The notes under the pieces are model-generated. The model saw nothing but the letters and a program-made list of their open reading frames with translations, had not been told where the DNA came from and did not search any database. Made by a program: the position numbers and the translations under genes. Below, piece after piece: positions 10,731-23,010 of a stretch of DNA of 64,000 bases (position 1 is the first letter of the stretch; each line of letters opens with the position of its first letter). The DNA is taken from assembly GCA_024362935.1 (NCBI GenBank), contig JANCRA010000001.1:62400930-62464929 (forward strand). Reading direction: 5' to 3'. The DNA is from Setophaga petechia (taxonomy: Eukaryota > Chordata > Aves > Passeriformes > Parulidae).

Positions 10731-13225
10731 AACTCTGGGCCTGACAAAATCCTCTCCTGAGTCTTCAGGGTTAATTCTCTGTGTCCATAGCAGCGATGGT
10801 AGAGGCACATTTTGGATTCAGGAAGGGTTGGAAGTGGAAATGCAAGGAGCTGGCTGCTGTCACAGCAGTTTCTGCTGGGTAATGTCTCTCCTACAGCCAG
10901 AGGCTGCAGTAGCATGTGTTTACCCAGAGAACTCTTCAATAATGTATGGTAGGCTGAGGAGCACATCATAATTCTGTCAGGATGGAAAGAGCAGCAGGGA
11001 AGGGCTGCTTTAACATCCAAATTGTCTCAGGAACCTCTGCTGTGAGGGCTTCCCAGGGTGGCATCACTGTCACAGCAATCCTTCCATTTTGGACCCATTA
11101 ACACTCCCTAAGAAGGAATAAAGGATCATAAAGGCCGAATTTTCAACAAAAAGGGAGCTCAATTCATCTGCAGCACTTCATAAAACTCCATAATAATAGA
11201 ATAGAAGCTGCAAGGATTAAAAAAATATGCTTTGTTCCAGAGATAGCTGTAGCTGTCCCTGGCTGCAGTTTGGCCATTCTGGGTGCCTTGGCAAGGCAGG
11301 AACACAGTGTGTGCTCTGTCACTGCAGAGGGAAATGTCCACCCTGGTCAGCACAGGCTGTTCCACTCACCAACCAGGAGCTGAAAGGTTCCATCTCAGGT
11401 ACAAACCTCTCCTCTAAATAATGCATGCTGTGTCCCAGGGATCGGATTAAAAGTAAAGGATGCGATTAAAGGATTTCCTCTCTCTTTTCTCTTTTTGCTG
11501 TTTCTCAATGCAGAAACTGCCATTGAAAAAATCCCTCAGGGACAGAGAGGAAACAAATGTCTAAATGTTATAATACCTGTTCTCCTTGACTTATTTTTTT
11601 TGGTCATAAAACCATAGCAACATATAACTCACTTCTATATCTCTCTTTGTCAAGTGTCAGGTGAACTGGAGCTACTGAGGTTGCAACTGGTGGCTAGCAA
11701 GAATGTTTTTCCCAGCCATGTATTTACTAATTTTTTTTATTTATGACAAGGAAACATATACATGCCTGCAAATTTTATCATTTTAAAACTGAAAATAATG
11801 TTGGTTCCACAGAGGCAATGAACTGTCTCCATTCTGCAATTTGACACTTGAAGAAGCTTCCCATGAATTCTTTCATTTTCATTTCATTGTCTTCTCATTT
11901 TTGGCCATAACGTGTGCCTAAGGGTGCATGTCACAGAGCAGGAGAGATTCAGGGAGAGGGCTCTTGATGGCAGGGGAGAGGAGGAGGGGGAAGAGGAGTT
12001 AGAACAAATATGGACATAACACTGGATGTTAGGCAAGAGCAGGATATAGCCCAAAGAATTTGGGTGTGGTCTCAATTGTAGCACTTAGTAATTATTGATA
12101 AAACTGAAGGATATAAGATATTTTAGCTCGGCGAGCAGGTCTTTCAGACTCTGCTTTTAAGATTCAAAATAAAAAGCTCTAGGGTAGAGACTGACTATCT
12201 GTATGTCTGTATATTGAAGGCACTTATCTGTACAACACTTTTAATTCAGTTGTAGGTTGATTTTTTTTTAATGGCTTCATTTTGTGCTTGTACATTTTAA
12301 AGAACTTGAGACATATAGGGTGACTAGGAGATTTCAAAGGAACGTTTGCATTTAATCCTAAACATAAATATTTTAAAGTGAAAGTACACCACAGAATTCT
12401 GCATTACAGTAGCTGCTGAAAAATATTCTTATGGCCCTGCTCCCATGAGTCCTGATATTTGCCAAGAGAGCCTGATCACGCATCCACCAGAGGAGAGGAG
12501 ATACCTCAAAGGGAATCTCTGGCACTCATATTAACACCTCCAGAACCATCACCCTGTTCTACCTGCAGAGGCAGGGAGATTTGCTGAATCTGTTGACTCC
12601 TTTTGGAGCAGAAGGATAACAGATCCCTGATTTGTTGGGGATTTTTTCCCCCTTAGACTGTTACAGTGAGTTAAATAGATTTTTGTTTGCAGATGCCAAT
12701 GACTTCTAAACAATGCCACCATTGTGAAGGCCTGCCCTCCACACTGCAGTGCCTGGAGTGGCTTTCCTTTCGAGGAAACCACTCCCAATTATCTGTGCCC
12801 CTAATGAGCATTCCTGATTTCTGAGAAGCTGTAACCTAGAGGCTGAGGCTGTATTGTTATGACAGCACAACTGTGTATTGATGTCAAGCTTGTAGGTCCC
12901 TTATCAGTTGTCTGCCCCAGCGCATTCAGTCCAGGACAAACATCGTCGAGGCAACTCCATTTACAAGAAGTCCCTGCAGTGCTCAGAAATCCCAGATGCT
13001 ATCAGGGAGCCTCACAGCCAGGGGTATAGTGTGACAAAGTGAAACCTCATAGCCCCCTGTGCCTCTGTGAGGCCAAAACCTGAGCTCCCCTCCGTGCAGC
13101 GCCGGCCATGGCTGACATTGCTGTGCCCAGGCCTTTTCCTGCGGCAAAACTTCCCCAGCTTTCCCAAACTAAATTAACTCTGCCCTTGAAAGGTGAGTTT
13201 CCAGCTCCAAACTGTGCTTGGTTAC
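10731..13225. other. Unique non-coding sequence, no gene seen
   Basis: No gene or classified repeat seen. A small feature is a pair of similar words, 'cggattaaaagtaaagga' and 'cgattaaaggatt', at about 11444-11476, each holding a (G)ATTA homeodomain core. Around 13088-13140 there is a mild CpG cluster (gcgccggcc), too short for a CpG island. The rest is ordinary AT-rich sequence. Confidence 0.55.
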
Positions 13226-13698
13226 TGTGGCAAAGATGGGTCAGATGCCTCAGGTTTTAGGTTTTATATTTTTCAGATTCTGAAATGCTTTCGTGTGTAG
13301 CTCTGAGCTTCATACGAGAGCACAGTGAGCTCTCTTCACAGGGTAGGTAGACAGAACAATTCCTTCTCTAGCTGGGGACCAAGGACAAATGACTCAGATC
13401 TCAGGCCCAAACATAAACAATGTGGGCTGAAGAGAGAAAAACTAGAAGGATGGGACTTCATAAGCTAAAGCTGTAATTGGACAATTAACTCCAATATGCA
13501 AATGGAGCAGAACTTATAAAAGTGTGATCCCCCATGACCAGTTGTCCATTTTGTGCCCATTTTGGTTCATCTTGGGTGTAGCCCTGGCTGGGCTCTTGTG
13601 CTGCCCAAGGTGGATCCATTGAGGCCTCCAAATAAATCCCTACTTTATTCTTTAACTCTGTCTAGCCTCTGTTCTACGTCAGCCTTCACAAGGCGTCA
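13226..13698 (+). mobile_element. Probable solo LTR of an endogenous retrovirus
   Basis: The block has LTR layout on the plus strand: a TG start (tgtggcaaag), a TATA box at 13515-13520 (cttataaaag), an AATAAA signal at 13631-13636 and a CA end (ggcgtca). The flanking pentamers are gttac (13221-13225) and gtttc (13699-13703), four of five matching, consistent with a decayed 5-bp target duplication. No gag, pol or env frame adjoins it, so recombination between two LTRs has probably removed the provirus. The 3' part resembles LTRs I associate with songbird ERVs, but the family and the 5' edge are unverified. Confidence 0.65.
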
Positions 13699-13707
13699 GT
13701 TTCTTTG

Positions 13708-13757
13708 CAGTCTTTAAGGCCCCTTCCACTCCCAAAAATTCCTGTGATACTATGGCC
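13708..13757 (+). mobile_element. CR1 LINE, 3' tail fragment (plus strand)
   Basis: About 50 bp with 'tctttaaggccccttccact' followed by a degraded 'cctgtgatactatg' octamer tail, the typical last segment of CR1. It begins only about ten bases after the LTR end at 13698. The matching upstream CR1 sequence is not visible on the other side of the LTR, so I cannot show that the LTR landed in this element. Confidence 0.65.
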
Positions 13758-16660
13758 AAGGCCCTTTCATCCTGGTCTCATTGATAACCACCCTGTATCC
13801 AGCATGCAGATGAAACTGCAAATATGGCTGTGTTGAATACCAGGCTGAAAGTATATTTTTGCATCTCCCCAGAATATTTTATCATCAGTGAGAAAAACAG
13901 GTTAAAGCTCCCAGGCATTTTGTGAAATAATGTTGCAAAATTTTGTTTGGTCTCCTTTTTTTAAAAATTTTGACTTAAAGGGGTTTATTGTATAAATCCC
14001 TTTCAATATAGCATAAAAGTACATTTCAAAATGAAAAGAATCATCTGAAGCCATCTGAAAAAAATGACTTGTGACATCTTGAAAAGAAGGTATTTCTACT
14101 TTTTTATTCTAAATATAGGACTGCTGTAGCTAATAGTTTCAGGTAGGAAAAAACCTTGATTCTGAATGACGTCGAGGTATCCTCTGTTCCTGACAGAGGA
14201 CTAGAATATTTGTTCCTCTCTGCCTTTAGGTGCATGAATTTACATACATCATATGCTGTACTACACGGGGTTTATAAGGCTGATAAAAATGATGTATGAG
14301 GGTCACATTACATTTTGAAAAGGCTGCGTGTGGGGGGGGGGAAAAAGCACACAGAAGGAGAAGGAGACAAAAAGGAAGTCATTATCTGTGAATACAGGCC
14401 CAGATTTGGCAAACAAAGCTCAGCCCAGAAAAAACATGTAGTGCTGCCTATACAGAAGCATGTGGCTTAATGGGGCTCATGTGGGCATTAGGCTGGCTTG
14501 GCAAGGAACGCCGCCAGGAGATTGAAACTGGAGCAAAACAGGAGGCAGATATAAATCAACTTCAAAAGTGGAGTTGAAAGAAATACTAAAGAAAGAAGTG
14601 TTTGTTATATGCAGAATTAAAACCTAGTGCTGGGGAAGTGGTCCCTTTTATCGCTGGTACATGTCACTCTACACTCACAAGTGTTTCAGAGGGCTCGAGA
14701 AACTCCAGAATCGCACGTAAAAGCCAAATATTCCATCCCAAGTGAGGAACAAAAAGGCAATGAATTAACTCAGTCTGCTACCAGATATTCATTCAGTCAT
14801 TACACAGGTTTTCCTCACGATCACTGTGCCAGCTGGAGTTCCTGAGCTCACATCCAGTGGAGACGTCCATCCGTTCCCACCCTTCCAAGCACTCCCCACG
14901 AGTTCCCTGAGGGACAGCCTGGAGCCAGTGGCTCTTTTTGGGAGCTCTCCTGGTGGAACCCTGGCACAGACTGCTTGCATCTGTGCCTGTGTGGGTGTGA
15001 GAGGGAACACATGGGGTTCCCACTGCTGTGAGGGAGGTGGGATGCTGTCCAGCACTCCCCTGACAATTTCTGGGCTGGAACAATAGTGCTTTATGCGTGC
15101 AGGGGCTGACACAGGACACGGGGAGAGGCAGCCAGGAGGACAGCAGCTGCAGCTCCTGCTGTCCAGCACAATTCCACCCAACCTCTCTGCTCACAAATGG
15201 AGTCCCCAAGCCACCCCTAGAGCTGGCTGGGCTTTGCTTGTGACCCTCACCAACACCATGTGTTGGCATTCACTGCATCCCATTTTCTCCCTGACTCCTT
15301 GTGCTATTGGGATGGCAGCAGAGGGAGGTGATTTGTGAGCACATGAGGCTCCTGCAGTGTTTTAGTTCTGCACCCTGTTGCCTCTGCTTTGCTGGCTATA
15401 ACCAGCCAGTGACAGCTGCATTTAAATGTAAATCAATAGGGCTTTTCTTTAAGATCGTCACAGCTGGCAGGTTTTTCTCCTCTAGGCTCTTTCTGGCATT
15501 AAAAAAAAGAGTGTCACTACCTGAGAACTAATAAGTGCCTGCACTTTTGTCCTTTCACAAGGAGGAGGACATGCTGAAGGGACACATCCCAGCAAACCCT
15601 CTTGCAGGTCTCATTTTCTTTCCAGACTCCAGTGGAAATTCAAGCTAAACATGAAGATTCAACTTCTCTCATTCTTTTGTATAATTTGTGTGTTTTGGCT
15701 GCTCTGAAAACCTTAGGAACTGCAATCAAAGGTGTTGCAAAATCTGCCTCGATGGAAGCCTGCAAGAAGGAACAGGACTGCCTGCCTGCCCCATGGCTGC
15801 AGCCCTGCCTGGCAGGTGCAGACTTGTGGCCTCACCTCCATCTCCCAGGCTCCAGACTGAGCCTTGTCTCCTTCCCTTCTCAGAAGTGTAACAGCTACCA
15901 CAGGAGCTGGGGAAAGAGCCTGCTGTGGAAAGATGCTGATGACTCATTTTTCAGGAGCATTACCTAGCTAGCCTGCCTTGCACAGCCCTGAGCATCACTG
16001 GAATTGGAAGCATCCTCTGGCCATGCTTCCCAATTCTCCCTGTGAGGCTGCCCTGGCTGGACTCTGAGGTGGGGCATGGCTGAACCTGTCTCTCTGGTTT
16101 GAAACAAGGGATGACAAGGCAAGGCACAGGAACACAGCAAGCTCAGGCATAGATGGCAAAGAATAAATCAGGGAGGTGTGAAATCTGTCTCAGTCTGAAA
16201 AAAAATCCCAAAGAGTAGACCTCACAAATGCGGTGGCAAACCCACATTTACTCAGGTGTCACATAACTGTCACCATTTCACTCCTTTTTACAAAAAGTCC
16301 TCGTTCTTCCTTCCTTCCTCCTATATATATCCAGCATATCAGCAGCTCTCAGCTGCAATTCCCTGAGGTTGGTGTGGGCTGCCAGAGACAGGTCTGGGGA
16401 TGGAGGGAATTGAGCACCACTGATTCAATTAGCCTCCTGTGACTCATGGCTCAGAGAAGTGCCAGGAATTGATGGGCTTGGGAAAGTGTTTTTTTTTTTT
16501 CCTAATCAGGAAGGAGCAAATCCCAGGAAGTCCAGCAGAGCATATGAACATCAAAGAATCCAAGAGAGCCAGGCCAGCCAAGTCCCAGTAGTGTGGAGGC
16601 GAGCCCAAGCTGCCTAGCAGGACACAGTGGAACCAAGAAAACCTCATGTTATTTTCAACA
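13758..16660. other. Unique non-coding sequence, no gene seen
   Basis: No element or gene recognised. It contains a ten-base G run at 14332-14341 and a CRE-like half site (tgacgtcg, 14167-14174). From 14820 to 15970 the sequence is more GC-rich and carries several mutually overlapping open frames on both strands (up to 158 codons on the minus strand, 14793-15269). Overlap in several frames at once and the absence of any domain argue that they are by-products of base composition. Confidence 0.55.
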
Positions 16661-17135
16661 TCTGCATAATCCAGCGAGACAATAAATTATTTGTCACCTA
16701 GTTGCAGAGAGATGATTTGAAGGTTGAGGTCTGCAAAGTTGCTGGCAAGCTTACAGCTTTCCTATTTGCTTTTTTTTTTTAAGGATCTGGCTTCAAATAT
16801 TGAAGGAACATATGAAAAACAAAAACATCTGAATAAATACAACTCTTATTTTTCTTATTTTAATACAACTGTTCTATTCTGCAAGTCATAGACAAAGCAT
16901 CAATTATTTGTCTGTTGTCAGCGTAATGTTTAGTTGAATTGCCCTAGATTTTATTATTTCCAGGCTAAGGATATTTTCTTTGTCTATCAACAAACACCTC
17001 TCTAATTGCAACAGAAGCTATGGGTCTTGTATTCATGCTGCAGAAGACAAGATAATGAAGAAGTCATTATCAGAAATTATAATTTTTGTAGCTACAGCTA
17101 TTCTCTCATAATTAGGTTCACCACTTTCTGTAATA
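16661..17135. promoter_or_regulatory. Candidate regulatory block with paired SOX-like sites
   Basis: Repeat-free AT-rich sequence holding two similar inverted motif pairs: 'gacaataaattatttgtc' at 16678-16695 and 'gacaaagcatcaattatttg' plus 'tc' at 16891-16912. In the second, gacaaa and tttgtc are exact inverted copies. ACAAAG/ACAAT are SOX/HMG-box cores and the intervening ATTA is a homeodomain core. Further ATTA and TAATTAGG words follow up to 17118. The block looks like a conserved enhancer, but this is inference from motifs alone. Confidence 0.3.
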
Positions 17136-18915
17136 GAAAATTAACTGCTTGTAGGCCTGGGAAAGAAGGAAGGGAAAAAACTCACAGTAAGACTGATTTA
17201 TAAAGATGAGTAGCTTAGAGAAATAAACACTGCCAGTGCATATTACAGAGCCAGAAGTTTTGATGTGGTGGTGATGACGAATTTCTTCCTTCCTAAGTGT
17301 TTTAGCTGGGGTCAAAGGTAGGACAGAAGATATTAAGTCAGCACAAAAAGTCAGCTCTGCCCCACTCTTTGGCTTCATGGTGTGCATTAGCTGGTTTAAA
17401 AGGTGACAGATGGAGAGAAGTCAAAATCTATGACTACAGTAATAGTCAAAATAGTAAAGACACCACTAGCAACAATTTCACCAGCAGCACTGTAATTTCA
17501 GAGCATTCCTTTTCCCCAGGTATTCTGACAACTTGTTTTGAGATCATTAAGAGGTAAAGCTGAGGTTATCTGTGGTAATGAATGAATCTGAGGAAAAAAG
17601 TAAATACAATAAACCCAACAGACTGGAACAGCAAAGCTGTCTCACTGAAAAAGAGGGCAGCAGCTGTGAAGGTAAAAAGTGTTCATTTCTCTTTGGTTTA
17701 AAATTTCTTTCTTTCCTGTTAAGAAGTAGAATATAATCCTGTTTCCCGTGTCTTCTTGAAGATTCTAGAATAATTACAGCAGTGAAAAGGAGACTGTCAA
17801 TCTTGAGATTATTTCTGTTTCAAATCACTACAGTATGAAATTGCTGAGCATAAAATACAGTGACCATCACCCAGAATGGAGGTGAGAGCAAGTCTGCTCA
17901 GCTTGGTGCTCTTCAATAGCACTGGTGTAAAAATGATACCTAGGGTGAGCCAGGCAGAGGCTTCCTCCTCATCTTCCCCTCTCCATCAGATCCAGAAACA
18001 TCCACCTACATTCCTGCTTTTGCAACTGCTATTTCCCCAATAGGCACACTCCTTGTCCCTGCTGCTGACAGCCCTCACTTGTGGGTATTCCAATTAACAT
18101 CAGGGCAAACACAGGTCACATATCTGCCAGTCCAAAACCAGCTTTAAAGCTGGATTTTGTTGAGGCAGTTGCATCTATTCAATTATTGTTATGCATTTCC
18201 CAAAGATTAGCAGTGCATCTGCAGCTGTGGTGAAGACCAGCAGCTTTATGAATGGAGAACATTAATAAATCAGGTTGGGCTGACCTCATTGAGAAGCCAG
18301 AACGAGCCCTCACCATCTCTGCTGCTTGATTTGTTGCATGCTCAGCCATAAGCTCGAGTCAGAGTCCTTGGATGACTGCAAAGGCAGCGGCTGGCATTTG
18401 ACAAATTTGGATGGATCAAATGTGACACAAGTAAACGAGACAATGACACAGCTGTGTCTGCATGGATGGAGAACCACAGAGGTGACCATGCTGGAGGGCA
18501 CAGGAGGGATCAAGACATCCCTGTTGGTGCTTCAGGGCTGCCACGGCCACGCCAGAGAGGTGACACACAGCTCTGAGGGGCTGCCAGCTGCTGAGTGGGG
18601 CATCTCCCTGCAGGGGTGGGAGCTGGCATCTCACACCCTCCTGGTGCCATACCAGGGTCTGACTACTGGCCTGCTACTGCTTAACCCTACTGCTCATTAT
18701 GTGTCGGGATTCAGGACATCCCTCTGGCTGTCCTGAGCAGCCAAGACCCTTGCCGGGGGGCTCAGAGACCCTGGCACAGAGCCCAAAATGCCTCTGTGAG
18801 TTTGATTATGGCCCGTGGAGCAAATACCAACCTTCTATGAAGATAGCAAGCCACAAGAGTTTAAGTAGAATATTAGTGAAATTATCACAAGGTGAATTAT
18901 GTATTTTAAGATTAC
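17136..18915. other. Unique non-coding sequence, no gene seen
   Basis: No recognisable repeat or exon. A plus-strand frame at 18326-18736 (136 codons) has a frame antisense to it and lacks any recognisable motif; it lies in a moderately GC-rich patch and is judged to be random. Confidence 0.55.
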
Positions 18916-19348
18916 TGTACAGGGGGGTTATATCCCTGTACAGGGGGGTTATGGAGACAAGATGGAGGAATCGGGGCGTGCCTCGTGCTTCTTCTTTCTT
19001 CTTCTTGGCCTCCATCTTCTGTAGTGATGTTGGCACTTACTTATTGGTTTAGAGTAGAAGCTCACTGTCTAGCATAGGTGATGGGTATTGGGGAATAATT
19101 GTAAATATTGTACACGTAGTTTTTAGTATAAAGACACAACACCGCCCCGGGGGCAGGCAGAGAGTGCCTGTGGCTGCCCTGCTGAGCAGATCTCTGCTGG
19201 GCAGAAAGAAAATTTTATAGATAAGAACTAATAAACGACCTTGAGACCGAGAGATGAAGAGCTCTGACTCCCTTTTTAAGCGCCAGGCTGGGAAAAGAGA
19301 CTTTGGAACTTTTCTCGGGGTCACTCTGACAAACTAATGATCCCAACA
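18916..19348 (+). mobile_element. Probable solo LTR of an endogenous retrovirus (second family)
   Basis: LTR layout on the plus strand: TG start, TATA box at 19127-19132 (gtataaag), a GC-rich segment after it (accgccccgggggcaggcag), AATAAA at 19230-19235 and a CA end (cccaaca). It is CpG-richer than its surroundings. The flanks attac (18911-18915) and attat (19349-19353) match at four of five bases, weak support for a 5-bp target duplication. The first 16 bp (tgtacaggggggttat) are repeated 21 bp further in (18937), so the exact 5' edge is ambiguous. No internal retroviral genes are attached. It is unrelated by eye to the LTR at 13226. Confidence 0.72.
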
Positions 19349-21180
19349 ATTATGAGGGACAAACAGAAGCCAGGAGGGTAAATCAAGAGAAATAAGAACA
19401 AGACATGAGTGGAAGCAAATATTCTTCAAAAGGTTCATATTGCTAGATTTATTAACTTACTCCTTATGTTTTCCTGCCAGAATCATATTTGGCTAGAAAG
19501 GATTGTCCTTTAAGTTGCTGAATGAATGCAGCATGGCAATATCAGTTTTGCAAAGACTTTTGAAGAGCAGCCCACTGCTTTTTCAGTTGTGCTGCCACGG
19601 TTTTCTTGTTTATTTTCTGCCACCTTGATCTGTTTGCTTTGGGTCATTCTACTTTATGCCATAATAATTACTATTGCTTGTAACAAAACACATTATTAGG
19701 AGGAAGTGGGATCAAAAGGATGATATAAAATCAGAACCCTGGAGAACAGCATCACCTTCCTTGCAGAGATGATAGCAGAGCCTGATCACATGCCCTCTAT
19801 TGACCACTGTGCCCACGTCTGATTTTTCTATTTAGCTTCTCACAGAAGACACCTCAGAGAGAGGGAGCAATGCCTGAAATGGGCCCCAGCATCAGCTGGA
19901 GTTTTCTGAATGTCTTTACCCTTAATGCAACCCTGAGAAGATCCTTATCCCAATTTTGAAGTAGGACAGCAGAGTCAGAGCTCAGAAGTCACACAAAGGC
20001 AGGGCTAAAAGTTCTGAAGTGCAAAGAATAATAAATTTAATTATATGACTGCTTGGCCCAGAAGCTGTTCATTAAGACAAGGCTATGCAAGCTGTTTAGC
20101 AAATTTAGGTATGTGGGGAAATAAATCAAATGGAACAAGATAATTAAGGCTGAAGGAGCTCAGCAATCTAGAAGAGTAAAGGAAGTAATCAGACCTGTAC
20201 TGAAGGTATGTGCTCTTGAAGGTAAAAGAAAATAACAAAAAGGCTCTTCTGGTGATCCTTAAACAATGTTTTCAAGATTTCAATTAAACAAGCTTAAAAA
20301 AAAAAAAAAAGAAAAAAAGAGTCAAACAACAAGAAAAGCCATTATAGCCCTAGAACAAAATGAGGAAAGCCCATAGAATTGCTGGAATTCGACTTAAAGT
20401 GCAGTGACAGGAGCCTTAAATTCTCTAAAAACCACTAAAATTCTTTCAGTATGATCTAGGAAGGAGAAAATTTCCTTTACAAGTGGAACAAAGATTCATT
20501 TCCTGAAGGAAGGAGACCTTGTAACACGCAAGGAGAATTAGAGTGGCTTCAAGGAAGAGAAATCATGCGTTTCTGCTTGTGATAACAAAGTTGAGCAGAA
20601 TACTGAGTAGCAGCCAATGCTTTTCATGAGGTTAAAACATTTTTGCAATCTCATTCTGTCTCAGAAGTAATTTAGGAGCAACATATAATTTGTGCTATTG
20701 TTCAATTTCTCAAAGTATTATTAAAATTTTGGAAAAAAAAATGTCATGTGTTAGATACATATCTATGAACAAAAGACTGAGATGGAAAGAAAGGTAACAT
20801 TTTAACTTGTGCCAAGCCAAATAGAGGATCCTTGAGACACTAATTACTCTTCTTCTAAATTCCAAATCATTTTGATACAGATGCAGAACATTGAACAACT
20901 TGCAAAGCTGCATTTAAAAAGAAAGTCTAACAAAAATAATCCAGCAGAGCCAGATAAACTTCAAATTACCTAAAGGAGTGCTGGGGGATGCAAAACTTAG
21001 CCTGCCCAGGCTGGCAGCTGTAGGTAGGATCTTCTCCAGATCCTGTGTGGGCTGTAGTCAGTGGGAATCTCACACATGGACATCTGTGATTTCATTATGT
21101 GATTTCATGACTGAAAACATGGATTTTTCAGCCTTTACTCAGAGGCCATCATCTTATTTTGGCTTTACAGAAAGCACTTA
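19349..21180. other. Unique non-coding sequence, no gene seen
   Basis: No gene or classified repeat seen. An interrupted A-run lies at 20297-20320 with no recognisable retroelement before it. The remainder is ordinary AT-rich sequence with short random frames. Confidence 0.55.
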
Positions 21181-21330
21181 AGTGAAAATAATTAAATAAT
21201 TATTAACTTTAAACAATAGATAATTTTAAATATTTTGATAATTTTAATTACTTTTTAATATTGTTTAATAATTGAATTAAAAATTAAATATTTTAAAGCA
21301 CAAATTTAATGCTATTTTTTTTTACTGCAG
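21181..21330. repeat. AT-rich low-complexity block
   Basis: Dense in AATTAAAT, TTTAATAATT and TAATTTTAA words with almost no G or C for about 120 bp, ending in a T-run. There is no regular unit. Such blocks are common in vertebrate intergenic DNA; a matrix-attachment role is possible but nothing here tests it. Confidence 0.65.
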
Positions 21331-22764
21331 CTCCCTCAAATCATCTCCTCTGCCTACTCAGTTCTACCATTTTTTACCCTATTTTCAGAAAGTAGCTGCT
21401 CCATTGTGGCTCTTTGGCTTCACAGGGAAATGACATTCCAGTAATGGATGAGTCCCACAATAAAAAGCACAGAGGGTTTTTATTTCTGACCACAAATTCA
21501 GGCAGATAGGCAAATCTCAGCTCAGAAGAACATTTGGCATTTTTCAATGGTTCTGGCAGAAGATGTAAAAAGCTCAGATGTGAAAAGCTACCTAGTAACA
21601 ATAACTTTCTGTTATGACTTTCCTTAATGGAAAGCTGTAGCAATGGGCTGTTCTAACCTCTACATTTCTGTTTCTATTTATTTAGAGCTTAACTCTAAAT
21701 AGAAGAGAAGCTGCAAATCAGGAACAAACTCATAGGATACTAAGCCATACACACACTACTCAACTGAACAAAGACAAATATTTAATTTGAAAAGGATTCC
21801 TTCTTAAAATTGATGCGTTGGTGGATAAAAATTCCAACACGCTGCCTCTGCTGTCCAGAATTCAGGTTGGGTAGTGAGCAAAGTGTCCTCACTGACAGCC
21901 TTCCTGAAAAGTTTTACACTGTAGAGTATTGTGATAGCTTTTCCAGGTTTCTCCAGAGACCCAGTGGCATATATACTAAAAAAGAAGGCAGCAGGTAAAG
22001 AAAGCCACTCGAGGTAGTGTGAGGCTTGTGTGGTGTTTCCTTCAGAGTCGGTAACTATCTCTGCAAACAAAGGGAGTAAAATAAACATGCAACTTCCAGG
22101 CAGTTGAGATTGTTTTGTGGAGCCTGAAAAAGCTTGCTTGAGGGAAGCACCTTCTGGTGCAGACAAAAGAGTGAATTCATCAAAGCTATGGGAAGAACCC
22201 TCTCTCCCCCAAAGAAAAGATCTAATGGCCCCTTATAAAGAGAGCCATGTTGTGATGCTGTAACCTGATTAGAGGGAAAGAAGGTCTTTGTGTCTGTGAG
22301 TCTCACAGGAAAACAAGGTGTTCTGCAATAAATAGGAAACCTTTTTTTCTAAAGCTTTATGGTCTTCTGTGCTGTGCCACAAAGTACCCTATACACTGCT
22401 CACCTCAAAAATCCACCACTAAGGTGAAGTGTTTCTCCTCTTTCCCGAAGTCAGGATGGCTGGGAAGGAGAAAGCCAAGAGGCTGCTGCTTTGAAGCAAG
22501 CAAATGTGATACTCTCATTTTAGAATAATTGCTGTATTTTTGGGGCACAAGGAGATGGGAGTGTACCTTGCAGCAGGATGAGTGCCTTCAGGCCAGCCCA
22601 CAAAAAGCCCTTTTGTGAGCACACAGGGGCAGGGATGACTGCTCTGAGTGACTGAGCCCCTTCCTTTATGGAGGAGATGACTGAAAGCAAGCAAGCAACA
22701 AAGCAGAATAAAGGAGGAAATAAAGGAGGTGATCTAGGCTTGCCATCCTTACAAACACAAAAAT
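21331..22764. other. Unique non-coding sequence, no gene seen
   Basis: No transposon, RNA gene or exon recognised. A minus-strand frame at 21804-22166 (120 codons) has no domain and overlaps frames on the other strand, so it is not called as a gene. Confidence 0.55.
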
Positions 22765-23010
22765 AATCATAGAATGGTTTGGGTTGGAAAGATCCTTGAA
22801 GATCGTTGACTTCCAACCCCTCTGCCCTGGTTAGGGACACCTACACCAGACCAAGCTCCATCCAACCTGGCCTTCAACACTTCCAGGGCAAGGGCAGCCA
22901 AAACTCCTCTGGGCAATCTGTGCCAGGGCCTCACCATCCTCACAGTAAAGAATTCTCCCCTAGTATCTAATCCAAACCTCCTCACTTTCAGAAAAGGCAG
23001 GGGCCATTCA
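22765..23010 (-). mobile_element. CR1 LINE with decayed ORF2 C-terminus (minus strand)
   Basis: The plus strand opens with the inverted CR1 tail ('aatcatagaatggtttgggt', 'tggaaagatccttgaag') and continues with 'ccatccaacctggccttcaa' and 'acttccagggcaagggcagc'. Translating the minus strand gives a recognisable C-terminus of the CR1 reverse-transcriptase ORF, with FGLDTRGEFFTVRMVRPWHR and LEVLKARLDGAW in the expected order. The frame has drifted after LDGAW and the reverse-transcriptase domain itself is absent, so this is a 5'-truncated dead copy. Confidence 0.93.

Noticed and set aside
14332..14341. Ten-base G run as a functional site
   Set aside because: A single homopolymer without additional G-runs nearby cannot be distinguished from a simple slippage tract.
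14789..15269. Overlapping 130- and 158-codon minus-strand frames with more on the plus strand
   Set aside because: Several frames are open at once in a GC-richer patch and no domain is visible; this fits base composition and not coding.
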